A stretch of DNA of 64,000 nt from Brassica napus (taxonomy: Eukaryota; Streptophyta; Magnoliopsida; Brassicales; Brassicaceae), in the NCBI RefSeq assembly GCF_020379485.1, contig NW_026014633.1:1-64000 (forward strand). Direction: 5' to 3'. Positions 30,466 through 41,513 of the stretch are shown here, in pieces. The translations under genes were made by a program, and so were the position numbers. Every line of letters starts with the position of its first letter. Position 1 is the first letter of the stretch. The notes under the pieces were generated by a model that saw nothing but the letters and a program-made list of their open reading frames with translations, made no database searches and was not told the DNA's origin.

Positions 30466-31967
30466 TGTAAGACCCGATCCTGGATTCCTCAATCCAACCA
30501 GACCGCGGCCTCACCAAACAATGCAACCAATTCCATCTTTCATATTCAAGTTCAAGTGTTAAATAATTCTAAGTCTTTTTCAGAGTTTTGAGGTTCCAAC
30601 ATTCACACTTAAACAATCAAGCATCAACTAATGAAAATAGATACTTCATAGATATTAACCAAGGTTCATACATCATTCATCATCCTAAATAATAGAATAC
30701 ATACTAGAATCGCATAAGTTCACAAGTTGCACAATAGGCTACAATAATCACACAATTTTCAGAATCAACCCAATCACCACACATCTTCCCATGGCCGCGG
30801 TCCTCATGGTGCTTTTCCCTTACCACGGTCCATTTCTGGTCCTGGATCCAACACAAACAACCACACAATCACAAGGTTAGATTACAAAACAAGAATCAAA
30901 TCACATTGCATGGTCGGATCCAATCTAGTCAAGAACAATCATCAAAATGTCAAATCTGACCCTTTAAAAAGAGATCCAAATACCAAATAAAATTCATGAT
31001 AATTCATGATAATTCAGAAGAAAAATATTCCCATAAACAGATTCAAAAGAATCGGCTCAGATCATAGTGATCTCGGCCATGAACAGCCCACACAAGAACA
31101 AGGGACTTTCATGGGAATTTGATCAGGCCAAGGCCTTAGGATTAATGAATCCTTTCCTGTAACAACATAAAACATTCCATAGCACAACATATAAGAAGAA
31201 ACAGAGTAGAAGAAGTCAGAGTAAGGAGTAGCCAATCGATCCAAACCGGCCAGGCTCACACGGCCATCATCCGCGGCCTTGTCCGGTTACTCTTGGCCAC
31301 ACCTCTCACCTTAGGAGTTCGGTCTCCAGGGGCGACTTCCTTCTCTTTCTCCTTTGCCTTCTCCTTGTCTTTCTGTCTCAAATCCATCCTCTTGATCACA
31401 CGCCCAAACACACCAGGAACACTTAAGAAAAATCTCTTGGATCAAATCGGCCGATCCAAAGTTTCTGTCTCTCTTTCTCTCTTGAATTTTCTCTGTGTTT
31501 CTCTCTGTGTGGAATGAGTAAAAACCGACCAGAATGATCAGAAATGAGAGAGAGAAGACGATTTAAACTGTCCCCAACCGCCTGGGCGAACAGTCCCATA
31601 ACCGTCCCATAACCGCCCCTTGGCGGTTTCTCCCCTTTTCTTCCTTTGGCAAATCGATCACTGAGCCTCAGCTCACACTCTGGGAGCTTGCCCGCTCCCT
31701 ATCCCAAGCCTAAGACCCATTTGGTCGAACCGTCCTGCACCCGGACCATCGGCTCGCCCAGTAACCGTCCCGGACTCGCCCACACTGATCCGAACCAGAA
31801 CGCACCGTTCACTGGATTGAGCTGACCCCCAGCTGTTCCCAGCTGATTGAGCTAGCCCACCATTCAGGGCCATGATACGCTTGTCTCAAGGTCTAATGAC
31901 CTGACTGGTGCGTCTCCCCGCACCATGGCCCGTCCGGCCGATCCTATCTAGGATCGGGGACATGACA
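30466..31967 (-). repeat. Element D 5' LTR (two internal deletions)
   Basis: A 1502-bp copy of the D LTR. It lacks about 40 bp near 31594 (between repeated CCCATAACCG words) and about 165 bp near 31862, where GCTAGCCCACCA is joined directly to TTCAGGGCC. The second deletion removes much of the AGCT-rich block and possible U3 regulatory sequence. Otherwise it closely matches 23584-25285. Confidence 0.93.
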
Positions 31968-31972
31968 GCGCC

Positions 31973-33658
31973 TATCCTACTCACCAACCCGAGGTTGATT
32001 GTAAGATATCCCACTTAGCCTTTGCGGCTAGAACCATCCAACCAGAGCCGGATCGTCCATTGTCCCGTCTAACCGTCTGGTTAAGATCTAGGTGCGATCG
32101 GCAAGTTATAAGTCCGGCCCAAAGGCTCACGATCCTTCTTACCTGATCCAACCCAAAGGCCCAAGCCCAAACCGGATTGCCTTGCAACCGATCAGACCTT
32201 GCGACACAACACTCTGGTTAAACTAACCGTCCGTCCGTTCGACTATGCAGCCGCGGACTGTCCACTTGGTTCGGCCTAAGCCTTGAACCAATGGCACCGT
32301 TTGGAACTCACACCCTTTGGGAAATAGTACCGTTTGGACACTCGTGCCTCTTGGCAACTCATGACCCTTGGCATCTCGCACCCATTCAGATGCTCCAACC
32401 GTTCGACCTAACCGTCCGTAGGGACTGTCTGGTCCGTACGTGTGTCCGGCCTATGGCCAAAGGACCACGCCTTAACCTACACAAGTCATGAACCATTGTG
32501 ACTGTTCAGGGAAGGGTTGCAACCGTTCAGAACAGAACAGAACCGCCCCTATCCAATCGGATCACCTGAGGCCGGTTTAGACCATGCACGCGCCTAACTC
32601 GTCGGTTATGGACCGCAACCGCATTACTCAACCAGAACCACGGTTATAACCAATCCCAACACATCAACAAGGCCACGCCAATTTACAGAAGGAGTAGAAG
32701 AAGAATTGGATGAATAGAATGAGAAGAATAGGACACAATTCAAACGCCCATGGCTAGACCGGTTCGGACTGTCCGATTGTCTTAGCCGATGAGTCGGTGG
32801 TTACCCCACTGACCCTATCTGACTGAACCACGGCTTTGGAGTCCTTCTCCAGACCTTTCTCTATGCCTTGGGTATTCATAACCACACGGCCTCCTCTCTC
32901 CTAAACCATTCTCCTTGCCGGAGACACAAAACCACCACGACCGGCCCTTTTTCGGCTGATCTCTTGGCCGGGACTCTCTCTCTCTCTCTACGTTTTTCTC
33001 TGAGAATTTTACTCTGGAATTGGATAATGAAATCAACAGGAGAGACCCCATATTTATAGAAAACGAGGGGGTAAGTCTTGCCCCACGAACAGGCATGACT
33101 TGCTAGCGAATGGGCACCATCGGCCAAGGGTTGTCCCCTTTCGGCCACTTGCATCCTTTCGCCCTTTCTGATTGGGTTTGGGGTAGGTCATAAGCCCAAC
33201 CCACGCCCCAAGATTCCTGGACTTAGCCCACGGCCTTGTCCAAGGACCCAACAGCCCAATGGCCTCATGGCCGGACCTCACAGCCCGCCACTGACCCGGA
33301 CCCGGACCATCGGGCTAAAACCCGAACAGTCCGTCTAGCTGAGATGAGCTGACTCCCAGCTGCCTCAGCTGAGTGAGCTAGTAGTCCAGCTAGTGGAGCT
33401 GACTTAGTAGTGGCTGAGCTGGAGTGAACTCAACCTAGCTTCGTTAAGCTGGTCGAGCTACTTCTCTATCTCGTCCAGCTACCGTCTTACTTGTCTTAGC
33501 CGTCTGTTTGCTCTTATAAGGTTAAGTCTAAGTTTCCTTATGTCTTTAACCTTCTTTCTTGACCATGGAACGCTTGCCTTGATGTCCTAAGACTGGCTCG
33601 TACGTTTCCTCGAACCATGGCCGTCCCGACAATCCTTTCCAGGATTGGGGGCTTGACA
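31973..33658 (-). repeat. Element C 5' LTR, U3-side part
   Basis: Continuation of C's 5' LTR after D, ending (minus-strand start) at TGTCAAGCCCCCAATCC, 33658. It contains TATAAATA (minus) at 33051-33058, a CT/GA leader at 32973-32988, a minisatellite at about 32285-32390 and an AGCT-rich block at about 33340-33480. A 24-bp deletion near 32157 distinguishes it from the 3' LTR. Confidence 0.93.
33051..33058 (-). promoter_or_regulatory. TATA box of element C 5' LTR
   Basis: TATAAATA on minus. As the 5' LTR copy it would drive transcription of C, but D now interrupts the LTR downstream (leftward), so the promoter is separated from C's body. Confidence 0.7.
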
Positions 33659-33663
33659 GACTC

Positions 33664-34624
33664 AACCAACACAACCTTTCGTGTTTAACCAGAGAGAAGA
33701 GAAGAGAAACGATGGGGCTTAGGAACCGAGCAGAGCCGCGGTGCGGTCGCATGGACCGTCCGTTCGGTCTGATGGAGCCACGGCCCATCACATACCTTGA
33801 GAACCACGTCTGGGTTCTCCATGCTCTTCTCCTTGTCTTGATCTCCCATTCTTCACCGGAGTTAGTTCTCAAACGATCAGAGTCACCGGAACACAACACC
33901 ACCACAATCGGCCTTTCTCTTGGCCGGAACTCTCTCTTTCTCTCTTTCTTTCTCTCTACGTTTTTCTCTGAGTATTTTACTCTGCAATTGGATAATGAAA
34001 TCGACCAGAGAGCCCCCATATTTATAGAAAACGAGGGGGTAAGTCTTGCCCCACGAACAGGCACGACTTGCTAGCGAATGGGCACCATCGGCCAAGGGTT
34101 GTCCCCTTTCAGCCACTTGCATCCCTTCGCCCTTTCTGATTGGGTTTGGGGTCGGTCACATGCCCAACCCACGCCCCAGGCCTCCTGGACTTATCCCACG
34201 GCCTTGTCCAAAGACCCAACAGCCCATGGCCTCATGGCCGGACCTCACAGCCCGCCACTGACCCGGACCCGGACCATCGGCCTAAATCCCGGACAGTCCG
34301 TCTAGCTGAGATGAGCTGACTCTCAGCTGCCTCAGCTGAGTGAGCTAGTAGTCCAGCTAGTGGAGCTGACTTAGTAGGGACTGAGCTGGTGTGAACTGAA
34401 CCTAGCTTCATTGAGCTGGCAGAGCTACTCGTCCACTTCGTCCAGCAACCATCTTACTCGTCATAGCTGTCTCTTAGCTTGTATAAGGTTAAATCTAAGT
34501 TTCCTTATGTCGTTAACCTTCTTTCTCGACCATGGAAGCTTGCCTTGATGTCTTAAGACTGGCTTGCATGTTGCCTCGAACCATGGCCGTCCCGACAATC
34601 CTATTCAGGATTGGGGGCGTGACA
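33664..34624 (-). repeat. Element B 3' LTR, U3-side part
   Basis: The rest of B's 3' LTR after C, up to its minus-strand start TGTCACGCCCCCAATCC at 34624. It matches 40530-41513. It contains TATAAATA (minus) at 34019-34026 and an AGCT-rich block at about 34300-34450. The 172-aa and 120-aa frames seen here recur in the 5' LTR and are LTR shadows, not genes. Confidence 0.92.
34019..34026 (-). promoter_or_regulatory. TATA box in element B 3' LTR
   Basis: TATTTATA on plus, in the conserved CCCCCATATTTATAGAAAACG context; its partner in the 5' LTR is at 40907-40914. Confidence 0.68.
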
Positions 34625-34640
34625 AGTCTCCCCCCCTTGG
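34625..34640 (-). other. Element B polypurine tract
   Basis: AGTCTCCCCCCCTTGG on plus, abutting the 3' LTR at 34624. Confidence 0.88.
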
Positions 34641-37600
34641 GATGGATTTGTCCTCGAATCCGAATCGAATGCTTCCTCGGAAACAAACTGATCCAACCAC
34701 TCTGGGTACTCTGCTTTCATTCTAGCTTCGGTTTCCCAAGACGACCTTGACCATCTGGACCGTCTTCTTCCTTGTTGCTTTTTCCATCCTATCTATGATT
34801 CGAACTGGCCTCGTTTCCAAGGTTAGGTTCTTACCCAGATTGTCTGGAATGGCAGGAAGAGCGATGTCTTGGTCCGTCAAACATTTCCGAAGTTGGGAGA
34901 GGTGGAACACATTATGAAATGCGTCCATCTTGGCCGGCAAGTCCAACCATCCCAACTCTTTCAATGACCTTGAACGGCACCAAGTATCTCGGGTCTAACT
35001 TCCGTCTCCTGGAAATTCGGACTCGTCCTTTGAAGGTAATCATTTTGAGATACACCAAGTCACCTACTTGAAACTCGAGATCTTTCCTCCTTCGATCTGC
35101 ATAGTTCTTTTGGCGATCTTGTGCCTGTCTCACCTTGTCCCTCAAGAACTTGATCTTTTCGGTTGTCTCTTCGACAATCTCCAGACCAATCATGCTGCGT
35201 TCCCCAACTTGGGTCCAGCATAAGGGTGTCCTGCATGGACGCTCATACAGAGCTTCGTATGGCGACATGCAAATACTACTATGGAAACTATTGTTGTAAG
35301 CAAATTCTACCAGAGGTAGATGTTTTTCCCAGGAATCACCCCAGTCTAAAACACATGCTCGCAACATATCTTCCAACGTCTGGATCATACGTTCCGACTG
35401 TCCATCAGTCTGTGGGTGATAGGCTGTACTCATGTTCACTCTTGTTCCTAAAGCTTTTTGGAAAGCTTTCCAGAAGTAAGATGTAAACCTTGAATCCCTA
35501 TCTGAAACTATGCTTGCCGGCACACCATGTAGTCGGACGATCTCATCAATGTACTTACGTACAATCTGATCTACCCCATCCGACTTCTTGATAGCCAGGA
35601 AGTGTGCTGATTTGGTTAGTCGATCAACTACAACCCAAACCGCATCTTTCTTATCCTTGTGGTAGGGAACCCGGTCACAAAGTCCATTGTGATGTGATCC
35701 CATTTCCATTCCGGAATAGGCAAGCTTTGCAATAACCCACTAGGCACCTGATGTTCTGCTTTGATGAGTTGGCAAGTGGAACACTTGGCCACCCACTCCG
35801 CGACATCTGCCTTCATACGGATCCAATGATAGAATTTCTTAAGGTTCTGGTACATCTTGGTCGCACCAGGATGAACCGAGAATTTGGACTTATGAGCCTC
35901 CCTCATAATCTCTTCCTTTAGACTTCTATCATTAGGAACACTGATCCGTCCGTTTACTAGGATGGTACCATCCTTTGCAGTCTGGTACTCCGTCCTATCA
36001 TTCTGAGCAACCTTATTCAGGTTCTCGTCCTGACCTTGAGCCAACCGGATTCGAGTAAGCAGGTCGGCTTGGTTAACCGCCTCCAATCCCAAAGCTTCGG
36101 TTGCCATAGTCAGCACGTTCAGCCGCAGAGCATGGACCATACCGTCCTGGTCATCCGCCTCCCGTTCGGCCAATTCATCAGCCCTCTTCCGGCTCAAAGC
36201 ATCTGCTACCAGATTAGCCTTTCCCGGATAGTAGGTGATGTCTAAATCGTAGTCAGCTACGAATTCCATCCACCTCCTCTGCCTTAAGTTTAACTCAGGC
36301 TGGGTGATACTTAAGACTCTTATGGTCCGTAAGTATCTGAACTTTGGCACCATACAAGTATGATCGCCAAATCTTTAAGGCGAATACTACCGCAGCCATT
36401 TCGAGATCATGGGTGGGGTAGTTTCCCTCATGTTTCGTCAACTGCCTGGACGCATAGGCAATGACCTTCCCATGCTGGGTCAATACGCAACCTAGTCCTG
36501 TGATGGACGCGTCCGTATAGACCACATATGGTTGATCGGCCTCCGGAAGCACCAGGACGGGTGCGCTAGTCTGCATGTTCTTAAGTGCGGAGAAACATTC
36601 CTCACACTCTTCAGCCCATGTGAACTTAACGTCCTTCCCAGTCAACCGCGTCAAAGGCTGAGCCAAGCTTGCGAATCCTTTCACAAACTTCCTATAGTAA
36701 CCTGCCAGCCCTAAGAAGCTTCTGACTTTCGTGGCACTGCGGGGTCGGGGCCAATCCTTGATTGGCCTGATCTTCTCTGGATCCACCGAGATGCCCTGAT
36801 CGGAAACAATATGGCCGAGGAACCCAATACTCTTCTGCCAAAAACTGCATTTACTGAGTTTAGCATAGAGTTTGTGTTCTCGTAATCGTTCCAGCACGGC
36901 TCTCAAGTGTTTCCTATGAGATTCCTCATCCTTGGAATAAATTAGGATATCATCAATGAAGATGATCACGAATTCATCCAAGAAATCCCAGAACACGCAG
37001 TTCATCATTTTCATGAAAGCGGCAGGTGCATTGGTCAGACCGAACGGCATCACTACGAACTCGTAATGACCGTACCTGGTCCTAAATGCCGTCTTCCTAA
37101 TATCATTTGGCTCTATAGGGATCTGATGATACCCTGAAGCCAAATCAATCATGGAAAACCACTTGGCTCCTTTGAGTTGATCCAACAGCTCGTCTATCCT
37201 GGGCAATGGGTACTTGTTCTTCACAGTGACCCTGTTCAACCCTCGATAGTCGATGCACAGGCGCATGCTACCATCCTTCTTTTTCACAAAGAGGACTGGT
37301 GCACCCCAAGGGGAGCTACTTGGCCGTATGAACCCCTTGTCAAGGAATTCTTCCAATTGCTTTTTTAGCTCGGCCATCTCGGCCGGAGCCATTCGGTATG
37401 GACTCTTGGACAGCGGAGCTGTCCCTGGCTCTAGTTCAATCGTAAATGGATCCGACCTATCAGGGGGGACACCCTGAGGTACCTGGAACACATCTGGTAA
37501 CTTCGACACCAACGAATCCTCTGAAAGGTCTTTCAGACAGACAGAACTGCCCGGCTCTGTAGTTGTAATTGTAGCCAAAAAGGACTGACAACCCTGTTCC

Positions 37601-38064
37601 AACATCCGAATCGCTCGAACTGCTGAAACCACTACTTTCTCTTGAGCCGGACACAGACATTGGTACTGGATCGGTCGAAGCCCAGTCTCCAATTGCACAC
37701 GACCTCTATGGCAATCGAGAGTGGCCCGATACTTTCCCAACCAGTCCATACCTAGGATCACTTCGTGATTCTTTAGGTGGACACAGACAAAATCCACAGG
37801 GAATACCTTTCCCTGTATTGACACAGGGATATTTGACATGAGACCTGGTGAGTTCATGGCTTGCCCTCCGGCCGCCCTCACTATCCCAAAATTATCTCCA
37901 GCGTCCAGACAGAACAGACCCTTTCCGACCAGTCCCGGACTCACAAAACTATGTGTAGCCCCTGTGTCGAAAAGTACGTGGGTTTCCACACCACCAATCA
38001 TGAGGGTTCCTAACAGAGACCCCCATAAGAATCCCCTAGACATTCTAGGTTCCATACCAAGCAT
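34633..38064 (-). pseudogene. pol: Element B pol pseudogene
   Basis: The full domain set is in four pieces. 36295-38064 (589 aa) has protease [10 protein letters not shown] with LCIDYRGLN and FIDD, and RNase H start [14 protein letters not shown]. 35628-36353 has the rest of RNase H and the integrase zinc domain. 34912-35709 has the integrase core with SDRDSRF and GQSERMIQ. 34722-34964 has the integrase tail. Frame breaks: a small deletion near 36303 (after SLKY), a 1-nt loss near 35665 (after MDFVTGFP), a break near 34940, and loss of the [11 protein letters not shown] part of the chromodomain-like tail near 34735. The remaining tail (TEARMKAEYPEW-like) reaches the PPT. It is in frame with gag upstream. 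Sequence is close to D throughout but is clearly a separate lineage. Confidence 0.92.
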
Positions 38065-38091
38065 TTTCTACTTGAGTGTAAAAAGAAAAAT

Positions 38092-39480
38092 TTAGGAATT
38101 ACCAGAGATCGAATCAAACGATCCAGAAGCGTCGTCGTCCCGGGACAGCTCATACACCCTTGGTGTTGTGGTCGGCCTACTCTGGGTCGACTTGCCTGTG
38201 TCTCCACGGCCCTTCCCTTGTCCTCCTTGTAGCTTAGGACAGTCCGACTTGTAGTGTCCAGTCTTGCCACATAGGAAGCAAGTCACGGAGCCGCTGCCAC
38301 TGGACTGGTCAGAGAATCGGTTTGGTCGAGTGCAGTTTTGGATCGTGTGATCCATGCTGCCACATCACACACAAGCCCCCATGGCCTTCCAGCACTCACC
38401 GGGATGATTCTTTCCACACTTGGGACATGTAGGTCGGCCACCAGAGGTCTTACCTCCGTCCACCTGGTCCCACTTCCTCTTTTTATCATTTGTCTTACCT
38501 GACGGGCCAGACTGTGACTTAGCCTTAAGCTTAGCTTCTTCAGCCAAGTTAGTCTCTAGCAAAGCCACCCGTTCCACCAGTTCTCCGACGGTGTTGAAAG
38601 TGCGGATCGGGCAATGGGTCTTCAGTTCTGGCCTTCGGCCTCGGATGAACCTACGGACCTGGACTGCCTCGTCCTCCAGCTCTCTTCCAACAAACCGTCT
38701 GAGCCGGTTGAACTCTTCTTCGTACTGTCGTACGGTCCTGCGGCCTTGGGACAAATCTAGAAACTGAGCTTCCAGACGATCCCAAGCCTCAGCAGGGAAG
38801 TATTTGCGGTTGAACTCAACTTCAAAGTCCGCAAAACTTTCCAAACTCCCATTGGTGCGCTTGTCCACTGCAAGCCACCAATTATGCGCGTCCCCTTCCA
38901 GGAAGTGAACCGCAATGTCTCGTCTGTAATCCTCTGGACAGCGAGTTGATTGAAAGTTTCGGACCAGCCTACTCCTCCACTCGTCTGCCACAATAGGGTT
39001 GGTGCTACCGGAGAAATGCTTCGTACCCAACCTGGATAAATGTTGAAGCAGACTCAGATAGTCCACCTTCTTTTCAGACTTTTCCGGTGGATCGATCTCG
39101 ATCACCTCAACCGTTTCCACAACTGGACCATTAGTGTTGGGGGTTGTCGTAGCAACAGGCGTAGCCTGGCCAACCGAGGAGTTCACTAGTGGCGTGAACA
39201 GTTGAGCCATAGCCGCCACCTGAGTCCCCATTACCTTCATGGCCTCTAACAAGTCCTCTTTGGACAGTGTTGCAGGCACATTAGCCGTTCCATCGGCCAC
39301 TCTCTCATGCTGGTCACGATCACGGTTAGCGTTCTAGGATTCCACTTCCTCATCACTCTCCCGATGTTCCTGACCATCCTGTTGCGTCCCCGTAAGGTTA
39401 GCCTGATCAGTTGGCAACACGTCTCTAGTGTCAGCCGCGGCCGGATCGGTTTGCAATCCGGATAGATTGGTCCCGTCCAT
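38092..39480 (-). pseudogene. gag: Element B gag pseudogene
   Basis: One continuous frame broken by nonsense codons. A plausible start is ATG 39478-39480 (MDGTNLSG). An in-frame TAG at 39334-39336 follows, then an open stretch 39300-38368 with the Ty3-type gag domain (RNFQSTRCPEDYRRDIAVHF, EGDAHNWW, FNRKYFPAEAWDRLEAQFLDL). An in-frame TGA at 38365-38367 interrupts the second zinc knuckle exactly where C and D have the Arg codon of the CVRC/CTRC motif, consistent with CGA to TGA. The frame continues to 38092 with an intact third knuckle (CFLCGKTGHYKSDC). It is followed by TAA and TAG stops and an acceptor-like tract before pol, in the same frame. Confidence 0.9.
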
Positions 39481-39703
39481 GGCCACTTGTCTAGACTGAC
39501 CGGCTGTTTTCTTACTCCTTCGGGACTTTCCCGACTTGCTTTTTCCAGCCTAAGGATTCAGACAATGTTAGTACGAAACACACTAACATAAACAGAACAA
39601 AACAATCCCTAGACTAAGCAATCAAACCTCACCGTGAGACCTAATCAGCTGGCTGCGTGTGTGTGTGTGGACTGCATAACCCAACTATCCTAGAATCAAG
39701 CAT
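39481..39703 (-). other. Element B leader between PBS and gag
   Basis: About 220 bp. The part next to gag encodes, in frame, a basic Ser/Lys/Arg stretch like the one near the start of D's gag, so translation might begin further upstream. A GTGTGTGTGTG run lies at 39657-39668. The 700-bp block of A, C and G is absent. Confidence 0.6.
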
Positions 39704-39715
39704 GCTCTGATACCA
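39704..39715 (-). other. Element B primer-binding site (initiator Met-tRNA)
   Basis: GCTCTGATACCA on plus, 3 nt from the 5' LTR start at 39719. Confidence 0.95.
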
Positions 39716-39718
39716 ACT

Positions 39719-41513
39719 TGTAAGACCCGAACCCTGGCCTCTCGACCTTATGGAGTCCGCAGGCTTACTTATTAATTTCTTTTCTTGTTTGATCCATTTT
39801 AAGTCTTTTATTTACTAAGTCATATTCGAATATGAGGTTCATAAACAAAGGAACAGATTGCACAGCGGAATAACAATGTATAAACTTTGTATTACTTAGA
39901 AACATGAGATTCAATACACAACTTCTTAACAGTCTCATAGACAATCACTAGTTCATCGCTAGCATCATCTAACCACACGTTACACAGCCTCTCACTGACC
40001 GAGCCTTCATGGCTCCTTGGCTTGACCAGAACCATCCTTAGTTCCTGAAACCACAACCAGATAAGCATTAATCATAACCGAGAATAGAACGGATTGATTC
40101 CACAATGCTTGGCTTGGTTCTTAGAACTTAGATAAACCTCAGTCAACATAATCGTAAAACGTATGAAACTACCTACCATATCCTAAGTAATTTAACCAAC
40201 CACCCCTTGACTTAGAATCAGATAGATAGTCCAGAATAGATAAACAGAACACACGAACAGATCCGGATCGTCCCCAAAGACGAATCCGTCTAACCGGATA
40301 GAATCTAGGTGCGACCGGCCAATGGAGTCCGGCTCAATGGCCCAACGGACTCCCTTACCTGATCCGGTCACTCATGACTCTTGACAACTCGTGCTCTTTG
40401 GGTCATTAACCGTTCGTCCTAACCGCCCAGTCTTGGTGCGATCGGATCATCCGACTAACCGACCCTTGTCTAGGCTAGCGGTTTGGTTATGTTCGGCCAA
40501 AGCCTAGGGACGTGTCCCTTGGACTCAACCAACACAACCTTTCGTGTTTAACCAGAGAGAAGAGAAGAGAAACGAATTGAAACAGATAAGGAGAGCCGGA
40601 TGGGACTTAGGAACCGAGCAGAGCTGCGGTGCGGTTGCATGGACCGTCCGTTCGGTCTGATGGAGTTACGGCCCATCACATACCTTGAGAACCACGTCTG
40701 GGTTCTCCATGCTCTTCTCCTTGTCTTGATCTCCCTTTCTTCACCGGAGTTAGTTCTCAAACGATCAGAGTCGCCGGAACACAACACCACCACAATCGGC
40801 CTTTCTCTTGGCCGGAACTCTCTCTTTCTCTCTTTCTTTCTCTCTACGTTTTTCTCTGAGTATTTTACTCTGGAATTGGATAATGAAATCGACCAGAGAG
40901 CCCCCATATTTATAGAAAACGAGGGGGTAAGTCTTGCCCCACGAACAGGCACGACTTGCTAGCGAGTGGGCACCATCGGCCAAGGGTTGTCCCCTTTCGG
41001 CCACTTGCATCCCTTCGCCCTTTCTGATTGGGTTTGGGGTCGGTCACAAGCCCAACCCACGCCCCAGGCCTCCGGGACTTAGCCCACGGCCTTGTCCAAA
41101 GACCCAACAGCCCATGGTCTCATGGCCGGACCTCACAGGCCGCCACTGACCCGGACCCGGACCATCGGCCTAAAGCCCGGACAGTCCGTCTAGCTGAGAT
41201 GAGCTGACTCTCAGCTGCCTCAACTGAGTGAGCTAGTAGTCCAGCTAGTGGAGCTGACTTAGTAGGGACTGAGCTGGTGTGAACTGAACCTAGCTTCATT
41301 GAGCTGGCTTAGCTACTCGTCCACTTCGTCCAGCAACCGTCTTACTCGTCCTAGCTGTCTCTTAGCTTGTATAAGGTTAAGTCTAAGTTTCCTTATGTTC
41401 TTAACCTTCTTTCTCGACCATGGAACGCTTGCCTTGATGTCCTAAGACTGGCTTGCATGTTTCCTCGAACCATGGCCGTCCCGACAATCCTATTCAGGAT
41501 TGGGGGCGTGACA
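39719..41513 (-). repeat. Element B 5' LTR
   Basis: 1795 bp, uninterrupted. It matches the two-part 3' LTR but lacks about 200 bp at 40367 (joined CTGATCCGGTCACTCATGAC). TATAAATA (minus) lies at 40907-40914, a CT/GA leader at 40825-40845 and an AGCT-rich block at about 41190-41320. It ends at 41513 followed by the TSD GTCAG. Confidence 0.93.
40907..40914 (-). promoter_or_regulatory. TATA box of element B 5' LTR
   Basis: TATAAATA on the minus strand in the conserved context CCCCCATATTTATAGAAAAC (plus). As the copy in the uninterrupted 5' LTR it is positioned to drive B transcription leftward. Confidence 0.7.

Larger units (their letters stand above)
23584..31967 (-). mobile_element. Element D: nearly intact Tekay/Del-like chromovirus, nested in C
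   Basis: An 8384-bp minus-strand Ty3/gypsy element with perfect GCGCC duplications. 3' LTR 23584-25285, PPT 25286-25300, pol 25262-28690, gag 28745-30328, PBS 30451-30462, 5' LTR 30466-31967. Gag and pol are both uninterrupted and in the same frame, separated by two TAG codons 9 nt apart. The LTRs differ by about 9 small changes plus two deletions in the 5' copy. The domain order PR-RT-RH-IN-chromodomain-like tail is that of chromoviruses; Tekay/Del is my best clade guess from the C-terminal [14 protein letters not shown] motif and long LTRs. It is the innermost and latest insertion of the B-C-D stack and the likely helper type for element G. Confidence 0.94.
16869..33658 (-). mobile_element. 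Element C: non-autonomous relative of A, nested in B
   Basis: A minus-strand element flanked by perfect GACTC duplications. The 3' LTR is 16869-19788, the internal region 19789-22369, and the 5' LTR 22370-23583 plus 31973-33658, interrupted by element D. Joined length without D is about 8.40 kb. The internal region holds part of gag, a dead protease and a few RT residues, with the same pol truncation point as element A. LTR ends and all internal blocks match A, so A and C are two copies of one family. The two LTRs differ at few positions plus a 24-bp indel near 32157, so it is younger than A. Confidence 0.94.
15868..41513 (-). mobile_element. Element B: decayed autonomous Tekay/Del-like chromovirus
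   Basis: A minus-strand Ty3/gypsy element whose ends lie 25.6 kb apart because element C (with D inside it) sits in its 3' LTR. Joined length without C is about 8.85 kb. It has a 3' LTR (15868-16868 plus 33664-34624), a PPT at 34625, a pol pseudogene, a gag pseudogene, an iMet PBS at 39704-39715 and a 5' LTR (39719-41513). All coding domains of an autonomous element are recognisable, but nonsense codons and several frameshifts inactivate them. The U3 starts TGTCACGCCCCCAATCC like A and C, while the U5 end (CCAGGGTTCGGGTCTTACA) differs from theirs. Confidence 0.93.

Noticed and set aside
33546..34064. 172-aa minus and 120-aa plus open frames in B's LTR (also at 40548-40962)
   Set aside because: They lie across the TATA box and leader of the LTR on both strands, are disrupted in C and A LTRs, and have no recognisable domain.
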